From Acidimicrobiia bacterium (GTDB lineage Bacteria > Actinomycetota > Acidimicrobiia > Acidimicrobiales > Poriferisodalaceae), in contig JAJEBN010000049.1 in assembly GCA_022822525.1 (NCBI GenBank), positions 1-38,774 of the forward strand: a DNA stretch of 38,774 nt. Reading direction: 5' to 3'. The position numbers and the translations under genes are program-made. The notes under the pieces were generated by a model. That model was not told the DNA's origin. It was given only the letters and a program-made list of their open reading frames with translations, and ran no database searches. The stretch's first letter is position 1, and the number at the start of each line of letters is the position of its first letter. This document shows, piece by piece, positions 9,572 through 18,056 of the stretch.

Positions 9572-11026
9572 TCACCGATCCGCACGGTTGGGTCGGCTGC
9601 GCAGGCGCACCAGGCACCACGCCACCACGATGGCTGCGACGGCTGTCAGGGGCCACGAACCCAGCACGGTCGCCGGGGTCGTACCCGATCGCAGCTCGGC
9701 GTTCCCCGCCAGGACAACCGACTCGCGCAGCTCGCTGCGGTGAGTGACTTCGCCTCCGGGCGACACGATCGCGCTGTAGCCGGTGGTGGAGGACTGCAGC
9801 ACCCAGCGCCCGCTCTCGACGGCCCGCAGCCGGGCGCTGGCCAGCGACTGGGAGGGCACCACCGAGGTGCTGTAGGACGACGCCAGCGTGGGGTTCGCGA
9901 CGATGCGGCCGCCTGCGCGGACCCCGTCGCGCACGAGGTCGCTGAAGTACACCTCGTAGGACGTGACGACGGCGATGTCGCCCAGCGAACTCGACAGCAC
10001 GCCGGGGCCCTCGCCGGCGATGGCCTCGCGGGAGATCAGCGACAGGTCGGCAAACGGTTCCACCACGCCTCGCAGCGGCACGTACTCGCCGAAGGGCACC
10101 AGGTGGACTTTGTCGTAGCGATCTGCCAGACCGGTCTCGGGGTCGATGGCGATCGTGGCGTTGCGGAACCGTTGATCGCCGACGCGTTCGTAGAAGTTGG
10201 CGATGAGGACCGCATCGAGCGCTGCTGCGGTTGCCGACAGCTCGGCGAGCTGCGACGAGGATTCCAGCGGTTCGTCGGCAGAGTTGCTGCTCTCGCTCCA
10301 GATCATGAGATCGGCCGTGCCCTGCCACGCTGCGGTGGCGTCGAGGTGCCGCAGCCGCACGCTGCGCTGGGGTGTGTCGACGTTGGTGCCGAGCTCGCCG
10401 CCGGCCTGCACCACGGCTGCCGTGACGGTGGCGTCGACGGTCGTCGCGGGCCACCCGAGCGCCGCGACGGGCACGGCGATGGCGGCCACCGCGGGCCATG
10501 AGACCGCACGCCACTCGCGGGCGCAGACTCGCTCAACGATGACGGCGCCCACGCCGACGAGGGCGATGACCCCCAGCGGACCCGCGAGCACCGCAGCGCC
10601 CAGCCACGGGCCGTCGACCTGACCCAGGGCCAGGTTGGACATGGGCACGCCGCCGAAGGGCACGCTCCAGCGCACTGCTTCGCCCAGCACCAGCGCCGCG
10701 GGCACACCGAGGGCGCGCCAGCGCCCCCCTGCAGGGACGAGCGAGAGCGGCAGCGCCATGATCAGCGTCTCGACCGGCACCGCCGCGATCCATCCCGGCA
10801 CGGTCAGCTCGGTCATCCAGAACAGCCCGACCAGGTAGGCCCCCAGCCAGAGCGCAGCAGCCGCCTCGAGCCGGTCACGCCAGCGCTCGGCGCCCCGGTT
10901 GCACAAGCGCAGCCACAGGCCGAGGCCGATGGGGCCGAGCGGCCACAGTCCCCACGGGGGCAGCGACAGCATCGTGAGCGCGCCCAGCATGAGCGCCAGG
11001 CCGTCGCGCAGCAGCCGGTGCTTCAC
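9572..11026 (-). CDS. lnt: Apolipoprotein N-acyltransferase homologue (Lnt)
   Basis: The 484-residue protein has an N-terminal half with several hydrophobic segments (about residues 8-40, 56-80, 85-100, 105-118, 142-165 and 175-195) and a C-terminal nitrilase-like domain. That is the Lnt layout, which adds the third acyl chain to lipoproteins at the outer face of the membrane. The nitrilase triad positions are readable: Glu245 in MIWSESSN, Lys306 in YDKVHLVPFGEYVPL, and the nucleophile position in VVTSYEVYF. At that last position the usual Cys is Ser356 (codon TCC). Family knowledge says the Cys carries the acyl intermediate, so this copy may be altered in activity or belong to a divergent subgroup. 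The start is GTG at 11026. It is first in a run with the HelD-like and CDGSH genes. The 131 bases before it hold nothing recognisable. Confidence 0.88.
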   Translation of the reverse strand: MKHRLLRDGLALMLGALTMLSLPPWGLWPLGPIGLGLWLRLCNRGAERWRDRLEAAAALWLGAYLVGLFWMTELTVPGWIAAVPVETLIMALPLSLVPAGGRWRALGVPAALVLGEAVRWSVPFGGVPMSNLALGQVDGPWLGAAVLAGPLGVIALVGVGAVIVERVCAREWRAVSWPAVAAIAVPVAALGWPATTVDATVTAAVVQAGGELGTNVDTPQRSVRLRHLDATAAWQGTADLMIWSESSNSADEPLESSSQLAELSATAAALDAVLIANFYERVGDQRFRNATIAIDPETGLADRYDKVHLVPFGEYVPLRGVVEPFADLSLISREAIAGEGPGVLSSSLGDIAVVTSYEVYFSDLVRDGVRAGGRIVANPTLASSYSTSVVPSQSLASARLRAVESGRWVLQSSTTGYSAIVSPGGEVTHRSELRESVVLAGNAELRSGTTPATVLGSWPLTAVAAIVVAWCLVRLRSRPNRADR

Positions 11027-11157
11027 GGCGAGCGGTTGAGCTGTGCGGCGAATCCGGGGACCTGACGGCCCGCGAGTTCGCCCCGGATCGGCACTGGGAA
11101 CGCGAGCGGAGAACTACCGCCGTCGCGGAAAGACGAGGCCGCCATTCGCCAAGTTTC

Positions 11158-12768
11158 TCAGGGAGCGGCTTGGCTCAGGCCGAGATGCTGCACGACCGCT
11201 GCTGCCGCTTCGTTGCCTTGGCGGATGCACGCAGGGATGCCGAGGCCCCGGTACGCCGCGCCGGTCACGAACGCGCCGGGCAGCTCGCGAGCCAGCGCCG
11301 CTTCGATCCGGTTGACGAGCTGACCGTGCCCGGGCCGGTACTGCGGCAGTGCCTGCGGCCAGCGCGAGACTCGCCACGCGGTGACGGCGCCGGCGTCGCG
11401 CAAGCCGCGCAGCGGCGGGAGCTGAGACAGCTCTGCGAGCACGGTGTCGCGCAGCTCGGCGTCGTCGAGGCGCGTGTGACTGTCGTCGTCATCGCGGCCC
11501 ACCGACACCCGCAGCACCACGCTCGGGCTGCCGTCGGCGGACCAGTTGGGCCACTTCGCAGAGCCGTAGCTGCAGGCCGTCGCGAGCCAGCCGGTATCCC
11601 TCGTGACCAGGAAGCCGGCCTCGTGCGGCGCCTCGATCGCGTCGGCGCGCACGCTGAGCGTCACCACCGCGACCGACGCGTACTCGATGAGTGCCAGCCG
11701 TGCCGCAGCGGCCGGCGCGCCGGGCAGCATTCGTGCTGCCGCGTGAGCGGGTGCAGCGACGATGACTGCGTCTGCGTCGAGCACCTCGGACCCGGTGTGC
11801 ACGGCGAACCGCGTGCCAGGGCGCCGGATTGCCTCCACCGGGGTGCCCAGCCGCAGGATGCATCCGTCCAGCCGTTCCGTCAGCGCTTCCACCAGGCGGC
11901 CCATCCCGCCGTCGAAGCTGCCGAAGATCGGCGCCGGACCGGACCCGTCGGGGGCGGGTGCGGGCTGCATCCGGCGCAGTCCCCGCATGAGCGAGCGGCT
12001 GCGCTCCAGCGCCTGGCCCAGGATCGGTGCCGAGGTTGCTGCGTCCAGCCGGCTGATGTCGCCCGCGCTGATGCTGCCGAGCAGCGGATCGACCACCTGC
12101 GACGCCACCGCCGCGCCCAGCCGGGCACGCACGATGTCGCCCACGCTGGCGTCGCCGGGCCGCACTTGCACGGCGTCGTCGTCGTCGCCTGATGGCGCAG
12201 CGTCGTCGTCGGCGGATGTCTGCGCGCCACGAGCGCCTGGCCGCATGCGCACCGAGCGTGGCGCGCTGGATGCTGCCGCGGCTGCCTCCCGCCGGTCGAT
12301 TGCATCACGGCGCAATTTGCACGCGGTGAAGCGGCGTGGCAGGACGTAGTCGGCCGCGGCACGCAGCGCGCCGGCAGGGCCCAGCAGCGGCGAGCGGATG
12401 AGCGGGCCCACGCTGGTGGGCACCCCGCCGATCAGTCCATCGGGCAGGGGTGTGAGCTGCGTGCCGCGCGCACCCCGATGGGCGACCGAGGCCCCGCCGA
12501 CTGCCGGCGAGATGCGCTCGGCCGAGATGCCCAGCTCGTCGCACAGCTCGATCGCCCACGGCACCCGCAGCAGGAAGGCATCGGCCCCTTCGTCCACGAG
12601 CCGCCCGTCGAACGGCGTCGAACAGATCTTGCCGCCGAGGCGCTCGGCGCTGTCGACCAGCACCACCCGCGGCACAGCGGTTCCCGCGTCAGCGGGATGC
12701 AGCAGGCGATACGCGGCGGTCAGCCCGGCGATGCCGCCGCCGACCACAACAACCCGCTGGGTTGGCAT
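11158..12768 (-). CDS. hemY: Coproporphyrinogen III / protoporphyrinogen IX oxidase, HemY type
   Basis: This 536-residue FAD enzyme oxidises the porphyrinogen ring late in heme synthesis. In actinobacteria the HemY/CgoX type oxidises coproporphyrinogen III to coproporphyrin III. The Rossmann FAD motif VVGGGIAGL is at residues 8-16, followed by LGGKICS near 44 and a conserved DEGADAFLL. The C-terminus has the second FAD-contact region (FVTGAAYRGLGIPACIRQG). The protein is longer than the usual roughly 460 residues. Much of the excess is an acidic, low-complexity insert around residues 165-205 (ADDDAAPSGDDDDAVQV). It follows hemE by 51 bases on the same strand, consistent with an operon. The coproheme decarboxylase at 26581-27282 supports the coproporphyrin-dependent route. 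Confidence 0.9.
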   Translation of the reverse strand: MPTQRVVVVGGGIAGLTAAYRLLHPADAGTAVPRVVLVDSAERLGGKICSTPFDGRLVDEGADAFLLRVPWAIELCDELGISAERISPAVGGASVAHRGARGTQLTPLPDGLIGGVPTSVGPLIRSPLLGPAGALRAAADYVLPRRFTACKLRRDAIDRREAAAAASSAPRSVRMRPGARGAQTSADDDAAPSGDDDDAVQVRPGDASVGDIVRARLGAAVASQVVDPLLGSISAGDISRLDAATSAPILGQALERSRSLMRGLRRMQPAPAPDGSGPAPIFGSFDGGMGRLVEALTERLDGCILRLGTPVEAIRRPGTRFAVHTGSEVLDADAVIVAAPAHAAARMLPGAPAAAARLALIEYASVAVVTLSVRADAIEAPHEAGFLVTRDTGWLATACSYGSAKWPNWSADGSPSVVLRVSVGRDDDDSHTRLDDAELRDTVLAELSQLPPLRGLRDAGAVTAWRVSRWPQALPQYRPGHGQLVNRIEAALARELPGAFVTGAAYRGLGIPACIRQGNEAAAAVVQHLGLSQAAP

Positions 12769-12819
12769 GGCTACAGGTCACCGCGACTGCGGGGTGCCAC
12801 GACGCAGGCCACCGCTCGC

Positions 12820-13932
12820 TCAGTCGGGCTGTTTGGGCAGCGGCCGCCGGTACGCGTGCACATAGTCAGTCAGCCGTTCGAGCACCCTGGGGTCGGTCTC
12901 GGGCAGCACGCCGTGGCCCAGGTTGAAGATGTAGCCGTTCACCTGGGTGCCTTCGGCCAGGATGCGGCCGGCGGCGGGGCGCACGGCATCCCATCCGGCC
13001 ACGCACAGGGCAGGGTCGAGGTTGCCCTGCAGTGCCACGCCGGGCCCGACCCGCTCGCGAGCCACTCCCAGCGGCACTCGCCAGTCCACACCCACCACGT
13101 CGGCGCCGACCGCGGCCATCTGGTCGAGCAGCTCCCCGGTGCCGACGCCGAAATGGGCTCGGGGCACGCCGAGGTCGGCCAGCTCGTCGAAGACTCGCTT
13201 GCTGTGGGGCGCCACGAACGCCGCATAGTCGGCGGGCGACAGCGTGCCAGCCCACGAGTCGAACAGCTGCACGGCGCTGGCGCCGGCGAGCACCTGCGAG
13301 CGCATCGAGGCCACCGCTATCGACGCCAGGCGTTCCATGAGGTCGTGCCACAGCGCGGCGTCGGTGTGCATGAGCGCCTTGGTCAGCAGGTGCTGGCGCG
13401 AGGGTGCGCCTTCGACCAGGTAGCTCGCCACCGTGAACGGCGCTCCGGCGAACCCGACGAGCGGCACGTCGAGCTCGGCTGCCAGCAGCCGGACGGTGTC
13501 GAGCACGTAGGGGGTGTGCGCCTCGGCGTCGAGATCGGGCAGCCGATCCAGATCAGCGCGGCTGCGCAGCGGCTGGCCGGCCACCGGCCCCACACCGGGC
13601 ACCACGTCGATGCCGAAGCCGACTGCGGCGGCCGGCACCACGATGTCGGAGAACAGCACGGCTGCGTCGACGCCGTAGCGGCGCACCGGCTGCAAGGTGA
13701 TCTCGGCGGCGGTGGCCGGGTCGGCGATGGCGTCGAGGATGCTGCCGTGGCCTCGCAGCGCCCGGTATTCGGGCAGCGAGCGGCCCGCCTGGCGCTGGAA
13801 CCACACCGGCACCTGCTCGGTCCGCCGGCAGCGGGCGGCGCGCAGGTACAGGCTGTCGCCCAACCGGTGGATCGGGTGATCTGCCGGCAGCGCCGCAGCC
13901 GGCGCCGTGGCGCCCTCAGGTGTGTCAGCCAT
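12820..13932 (-). CDS. hemE: Uroporphyrinogen decarboxylase
   Basis: HemE removes four carboxyl groups from uroporphyrinogen III to give coproporphyrinogen III, the branch point into heme. The protein has 370 residues, normal for the family. The substrate-binding signature VWFQRQAGRSLPEYR lies at 43-57 (family consensus has RQAGRYLPEYR). The catalytic Asp is Asp96 in VLFSDI, and the C-terminal NLGHGVLPETDP carries the conserved His. The frame is open upstream to about 14178, but I chose ATG at 13932. The peptide starting there (MADTPEG) leads straight into the family's conserved PIHRLGDSLYLRA region, and a longer start would run into the divergent glycosyltransferase gene. It is first in the hemE-hemY pair. 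The 172 bases to the divergent gene must hold both promoters, but I see no convincing consensus boxes. Confidence 0.95.
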   Translation of the reverse strand: MADTPEGATAPAAALPADHPIHRLGDSLYLRAARCRRTEQVPVWFQRQAGRSLPEYRALRGHGSILDAIADPATAAEITLQPVRRYGVDAAVLFSDIVVPAAAVGFGIDVVPGVGPVAGQPLRSRADLDRLPDLDAEAHTPYVLDTVRLLAAELDVPLVGFAGAPFTVASYLVEGAPSRQHLLTKALMHTDAALWHDLMERLASIAVASMRSQVLAGASAVQLFDSWAGTLSPADYAAFVAPHSKRVFDELADLGVPRAHFGVGTGELLDQMAAVGADVVGVDWRVPLGVARERVGPGVALQGNLDPALCVAGWDAVRPAAGRILAEGTQVNGYIFNLGHGVLPETDPRVLERLTDYVHAYRRPLPKQPD

Positions 13933-14094
13933 GCGCTGCGAACGGTACCGGCACCGGGTCGGGATGCTCTGTTCCCGGGCGGACGGCGGGGTCGGCGTCG
14001 GCGGGCTGGCAAGTAGCCTCACGCGACCTTGACGAGCCCGCCTGCTCGATGTGGCCCTGCCGGGCCGATGCTTGCCGGGTTCTCGCTTTCCGAC

Positions 14095-14099
14095 GGAGG
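14095..14099 (+). promoter_or_regulatory. Ribosome binding site fixing the GT4 start
   Basis: GGAGG at 14095-14099 lies five bases before ATG 14105. It decides between that start and an upstream ATG at 14051, which has no such site and would add 18 residues of non-conserved sequence. Confidence 0.75.
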
Positions 14100-14104
14100 C
14101 TGCG

Positions 14105-15454
14105 ATGGGTCCCGACACCGGGTCGGCAGACATGCAGTCCGGCGACGAGCCGCCTGACAGCGGGCCGCAGTTGCGCATCGCACTGCTGACCTACCGCGGC
14201 CATCCCTGGGTGGGCGGCCAGGGCATCTATGTGCGCCACCTGGCGCGGGAGCTGTCGGCGCTCGGTCACAGCGTCGAGGTGTTCAGCGGGCCGCCCTACC
14301 CACACCTCGACCCGGGCATCAAGCTCACCGAGCTGGAAAGCCTCGACCTGTACCGCATGCCCGACCCGTTCCGGGTGCCCAAGCTGGCCGAGTTCCGCTC
14401 GCCCATCGACGTGCTGGAGTGGCTCATCACCTGCACGGCCTCGTTTGCCGAGCCGCTGACGTTCAGCCTGCGAGCGTTCGGCGCTCTGCGCAGCCGGCTC
14501 GACGACTTCGACCTGGTGCATGACAACCAGTGCCTCGGCTACGGCATCGACTGGCTGCGGCGCGCCGGCATGCCCACGCTGGGCACCATCCATCACCCGA
14601 TCACCGTGGACCGGCGGCTCGAGATCGCCCACGCGCCCACCCGCGCCAAGCGGCTCGCCATGCGGCGCTTCTACGCCTTCACCCGCATGCAGAACCGGGT
14701 GGCGCGCCGCCTCGACCGGATCGTGACCGTGTCCGCCAACAGCTTCGACGACATCGTGACCGACCTCGGCGTGGACCCCGCCCGCCTGAGGGTCGTCACG
14801 GTCGGCGTCGATCCGGCCCAGTTCCGGCCCCTGCCCGACGTAGCGCCGGTGCCGGGCCGGCTCATGACCACCGCCAGCGCCGATGTGGCGATGAAGGGCC
14901 TCGCCTACCTGCTCGAAGCACTGGCCAAGCTGCGCACCGAAGACCCCTCGCTGCATCTCGTGGTAATCGGGCGTCCCAAGGACGACTCGGCGGCGAGCCG
15001 GCTGATCGATCGGCTCGACCTGTCCGGCAGCGTCGAGTTCGTGAGCGGCGTGCCCGACGAGCGCATCGTGGAGCTCTACAACGAGGCGCAGCTCGCGGTG
15101 GTGCCATCCCTGTACGAGGGCTTCTCGCTGCCTGCCGTCGAAGCGATGTCGTGCGGCGTGCCGCTGGTGGCGACCACCGGGGGCGCGCTGCCCGAGGTCA
15201 CCGGCGCCGACGGCGAGACCTGCCTGCAGGTGCCGCCCGGCGACTCCGAGGCGCTCGCGGCACGCATCGGCTGGGCGCTCGCTCAGCCCGATCTGCGGGC
15301 GACCGTCGGCACCGCGGGGCGGGCGCGGGTGCAGGCCAACTATTCCTGGACCGCCACGGCACGCAAGACCGTCGAGCAGTACCGGGCGCTGCTGGCCGGC
15401 GCCCCAGCGCGGCGGCCAGGCACGTCGCCGATCCGGAGACTGAGCCGGCGCTGA
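14105..15454 (+). CDS. Glycosyltransferase family 4 (GT-B fold, retaining)
   Basis: This 449-residue protein is a GT4-type sugar transferase. The N-terminal Rossmann domain begins ALLTYRGHPWVGGQGIYV, with the Gly-rich GGQG donor/acceptor loop. The C-terminal domain holds VPSLYEGFSLPAVEAMSCG, the E-x7-E motif that binds the nucleotide-sugar donor, followed by GVPLVATTGGALPEV. GT4 enzymes make glycolipids and polysaccharides at the cytoplasmic membrane; donor and acceptor cannot be told here. Its stop codon overlaps the next gene's ATG by one base (TGATG), and a third gene overlaps in turn, so three proteins are made from one transcript and probably act on one product. The ATG at 14105 is supported by GGAGG. 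The gene is divergent from hemE. Confidence 0.92.
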   Translation: MGPDTGSADMQSGDEPPDSGPQLRIALLTYRGHPWVGGQGIYVRHLARELSALGHSVEVFSGPPYPHLDPGIKLTELESLDLYRMPDPFRVPKLAEFRSPIDVLEWLITCTASFAEPLTFSLRAFGALRSRLDDFDLVHDNQCLGYGIDWLRRAGMPTLGTIHHPITVDRRLEIAHAPTRAKRLAMRRFYAFTRMQNRVARRLDRIVTVSANSFDDIVTDLGVDPARLRVVTVGVDPAQFRPLPDVAPVPGRLMTTASADVAMKGLAYLLEALAKLRTEDPSLHLVVIGRPKDDSAASRLIDRLDLSGSVEFVSGVPDERIVELYNEAQLAVVPSLYEGFSLPAVEAMSCGVPLVATTGGALPEVTGADGETCLQVPPGDSEALAARIGWALAQPDLRATVGTAGRARVQANYSWTATARKTVEQYRALLAGAPARRPGTSPIRRLSRR

Positions 15455-16236
15455 TGCTGACCGTCGACTACGAACGGCTCGGGGCCCGCAGCGGCGACCG
15501 TGTGCTGGACCTGGGCTGCGGCGCGGGACGTCACGCCTTCGAGAGCGCCCGGCGCGGCTGCGTCACCGTGGCATCGGACCGTGACGCCGACGAGCTGCGC
15601 GCCGTCACCGACATGTTCGCCGCCATGCATGACGCCGGCGAGATCGACACGCCGGCCGGACAGCAGCTCGGCCACGCCGCCGTGGCCGACGCCACCGCCC
15701 TGCCGTACCCCGACGCCAGCTTCGACCGGATCATCGCTGCGGAGGTGCTCGAGCACATCGTCGACGACGAGCGGGCCATCGCCGAGCTGGCACGGGTGCT
15801 GCGGCCCGGCGGCACCATCGCAGTGACGGTTCCGGCGCGAGCCGCCGAACGGGTCTGCTGGGCGCTGTCGGCCGACTACCACGCGCCTGCTGTTCCCGAC
15901 GGCCACGTGCGCATCTACAGCTCTGGCGACCTGCGGGCCAAGCTCGCAGCGGCGGGCCTGTATGTCTCGGACAGTCACGGCGCGCACGGCCTGCACACGC
16001 CGTACTGGTGGCTGCGCTGCCTGGTGGGGCCTCACAACGACCAGCATCGGTTGGTGCGGGCCTACCACCGGCTGCTGGTGTGGGACATGACCGAGGCTCC
16101 GGCGCTGACGCGCAGGCTCGACCGCCTGCTCAACGCCGTGCTGCCCAAATCGACAGTGCTGTACGCCTACAAGGCCTCCGGGCGCGCCGGCGCGAGCGCT
16201 GAGGCGGAACCGGTGGGGGCGGCACGTGCAGCCTGA
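15454..16236 (+). CDS. Class I SAM-dependent methyltransferase
   Basis: This 260-residue enzyme has the canonical SAM-binding motif I VLDLGCGAGRH near residue 16, an acidic motif II (VASDRDADEL), and later motifs ALPYPDASFDRIIAAEVLEH and LRPGGTIAVTVPA, as in Methyltransf_11-type proteins. The C-terminal half is Trp/His-rich (HTPYWWLRCLVGPHNDQHR), which could hold the substrate. Its ATG overlaps the glycosyltransferase stop by one base, and its own end overlaps the next gene by 11 bases, so it is translationally coupled to both. The likely role is methylation of the glycan or lipid that the operon makes; this is inferred from position. A much longer frame runs upstream, but it is the shadow of the glycosyltransferase gene. 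Confidence 0.9.
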   Translation: MLTVDYERLGARSGDRVLDLGCGAGRHAFESARRGCVTVASDRDADELRAVTDMFAAMHDAGEIDTPAGQQLGHAAVADATALPYPDASFDRIIAAEVLEHIVDDERAIAELARVLRPGGTIAVTVPARAAERVCWALSADYHAPAVPDGHVRIYSSGDLRAKLAAAGLYVSDSHGAHGLHTPYWWLRCLVGPHNDQHRLVRAYHRLLVWDMTEAPALTRRLDRLLNAVLPKSTVLYAYKASGRAGASAEAEPVGAARAA

Positions 16237-17353
16237 GTCTGCGCCCCCAGGGCTGGCTGCGGCTTCCGACGCCGGTCCGGACCGTCCCCCACGGCTCGCC
16301 GCCGCGCCCGAGGTCGGACGAGCACGCCCCACGCAGCCCGCAGCCGCCACCGCGCCGCTGCTGTCACCGGACCAGGTTGCGGCCACAGCCGATGCCATCG
16401 AGGCCTGCCAGCAGCCCGGCGGCCTCATCGTGTGGTTCGACGGCGGGCACGCCGATCCGTGGAATCACGTCGAGGCGGCCATGGCGCTCGCGTCGGCGGG
16501 GCGCCACCGGGCGGCCGAGGACGCGTACGGCTGGCTGCAGGCGAACCAGCATGACGCCGGCAGCTGGCACAACTACTACACCGCGCTGGGCATCAAGGAT
16601 TTCAAGGTCGATACGAACTGCTGCGCCTATGTCGCGGTGGGCGTCTGGCACCACTGGCTTGCCACCGGCGACCAGGGCTTCGTCGAGTCGATGTGGCCGA
16701 CCGTGGCACGGGCACTCGACTTCGTGGTGGGCCTGCGCACCGCCAGCGGGCACATCCCCTGGGCGGTGCACGCCAACGGCACACCGTGGCCGTACGCGCT
16801 GCTGACCGGGTCGTCGTCGATCTGCCAGTCCCTGCGGTGCGGGCTGGCGCTGGCCGAGCTGACCGGTCACGAGCGCCCCGCATGGGCGCGCACCCTGGCC
16901 CGCACCACGCACCAGATCCGCCACCGGCCCGACGGCTTCGAGCCCAAGGACCGCTGGGCGATGGACTGGTACTACCCGGTGCTGTGCGGCGCACTCGACG
17001 GCGCTCAGGCCCGAGCCCACCTTGCCGCCGGAGCGCCCAAGTTCCTGCTCGGCGAGCACGGCGTGCGCTGCGTGGCCGACCAGCCGTGGGTGACCGCGGC
17101 GGAGACCTGCGAGTGCGCGCTCGCCTACCTGCGCACCGGAGATGCGACGACGGCCCGCCGGCTCATCGAGGCCACCCGGGCGCTGCGTGCGGACGGCGGC
17201 AGCTACTACACCGGCTGGGTGGTGCCCCAAGCCAAGACCTTCCCCGGCGGGGAGCGCTCCAGCTACACCGCCGCCGCCGTGCTGCTGGCAACCGACGCGC
17301 TCGACCACCGCAGCAGCGCCGCCGGTGCGCTCACGACGACGCCGGGCGGCTGA
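16226..17353 (+). CDS. Alpha/alpha-toroid protein (annotated elsewhere as prenyltransferase-like or six-hairpin glycosidase-like)
   Basis: The protein has 375 residues with a Pro/Ala-rich leader of about 45 residues, then repeated helical pairs with Gly/Trp motifs: GGLIVWFDGGHADPWNHVEAAMAL (66-89), AGSWHNYYTA, WYYPVLCGAL and GGSYYTGWV. Such repeats belong to the (alpha/alpha)6-barrel superfamilies that include terpene cyclases and six-hairpin glycosidases. I see no DxDD cyclase motif, so the catalytic role is open; an acidic DGGHADPWNH segment could be active or structural. It starts at GTG 16226 inside the methyltransferase gene, with GGGGG just upstream. It is the last gene of the operon and converges with a second methyltransferase gene. 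A glycan-processing role is the simplest inference from the neighbouring glycosyltransferase. Confidence 0.75.
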   Translation: MQPESAPPGLAAASDAGPDRPPRLAAAPEVGRARPTQPAAATAPLLSPDQVAATADAIEACQQPGGLIVWFDGGHADPWNHVEAAMALASAGRHRAAEDAYGWLQANQHDAGSWHNYYTALGIKDFKVDTNCCAYVAVGVWHHWLATGDQGFVESMWPTVARALDFVVGLRTASGHIPWAVHANGTPWPYALLTGSSSICQSLRCGLALAELTGHERPAWARTLARTTHQIRHRPDGFEPKDRWAMDWYYPVLCGALDGAQARAHLAAGAPKFLLGEHGVRCVADQPWVTAAETCECALAYLRTGDATTARRLIEATRALRADGGSYYTGWVVPQAKTFPGGERSSYTAAAVLLATDALDHRSSAAGALTTTPGG

Positions 17354-17360
17354 CCGATCC

Positions 17361-17386
17361 GGCCGGGGGCCGCGGCCCGACCGGCC
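17361..17386. terminator. Strong GC hairpin between convergent genes, possible bidirectional terminator
   Basis: GGCCGG at 17361-17366 pairs with CCGGCC at 17381-17386, and inside it GGGC pairs with GCCC around a CGCG loop, leaving a two-base GA bulge. It lies between the stop of the toroid gene and the stop of the convergent methyltransferase gene. There is no T-run, so the terminator call rests on position and stem strength. Confidence 0.45.
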
Positions 17387-17435
17387 CGAACACGGCGCAG
17401 ACAGCAGCAGACGGCACGGGTCGCGCCGGCCACGC

Positions 17436-18056
17436 TCAGCCGTCGAGGGATCTGCGCAGCACGCGCAGGCTGCCCTGCGCGTCGTGCTCGATGTAGCCGT
17501 CGTCGAGGGCGCGCAGCCAGATCTCATAGGGGGGCCGGCCGCCGTCGGCGGGATCGGGGAACACGTCGTGGATGGCCAGCAGGCCGCCGGGCGTCACCTT
17601 GGGCGACCACGCCTCGTAGTCGGCGTGGGCCGGCGCATGGCCGTGACCGCCGTCGATGAACACGAACGCCGCGCCGCCGAAGTGGCGGGCGACGGTGACC
17701 GAGTCGCCCACGACGGCCACGACGGTGCCGTCGAGGCCGGCGTCGGTGAGCGTGCGGCGCAGCACCGGCAGCGAGTCCATGCGGCCGGTGCTGGGGTCGA
17801 CCAGCTCAGCGTCGTGATGCTCCCAGCCCGCCTGCATCTCTTCGGAACCGTGGTGGTGGTCGATGGTGAACAGCACCCCGCCGCACTCCGCGGCTGCCGC
17901 TCCCAGATACACCGCTGACTTGCCGCAGTACGAGCCGATCTCCACCAGCGGCCCCAGCGAGGCCACCTCGGCGGCGGCGCGGTACAGCGCCAAGCCCTCG
18001 TCGTGGGGCATGAAGCCCTTCACCTGCTGGGCCAGCGCCGCCAGCTCGGGGTTCAT
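17436..18056 (-). CDS. Class I SAM-dependent methyltransferase (Methyltransf_24 type)
   Basis: The 206-residue protein has motif I VEIGSYCGKSAVYLG at about 38-52, an acidic strand with a His run (LFTIDHHHGSEE), and FVFIDGGHGHAPAHADYEAW followed by KVTPGGLLAIHDVF. This is the arrangement of Methyltransf_24 proteins, in which the IDGGH and HD residues often bind a metal near the substrate hydroxyl. The substrate is unknown; sugar O-methylation is typical of relatives encoded beside glycosyltransferases. Its ATG overlaps the upstream GtrA-like gene stop in an ATGA arrangement (18053-18056), so the two are coupled. It converges with the glycosyltransferase operon, and the two transcripts may belong to the same envelope pathway. 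Confidence 0.85.
   Translation of the reverse strand: MNPELAALAQQVKGFMPHDEGLALYRAAAEVASLGPLVEIGSYCGKSAVYLGAAAAECGGVLFTIDHHHGSEEMQAGWEHHDAELVDPSTGRMDSLPVLRRTLTDAGLDGTVVAVVGDSVTVARHFGGAAFVFIDGGHGHAPAHADYEAWSPKVTPGGLLAIHDVFPDPADGGRPPYEIWLRALDDGYIEHDAQGSLRVLRRSLDG

Noticed and set aside
14530..15453. Upstream extension of the methyltransferase frame into the glycosyltransferase gene.
   Set aside because: The extension is Arg/Ala/Pro/His-rich nonsense overlapping a clear GT4 enzyme. The ATG at 15454 begins right before SAM motif I.
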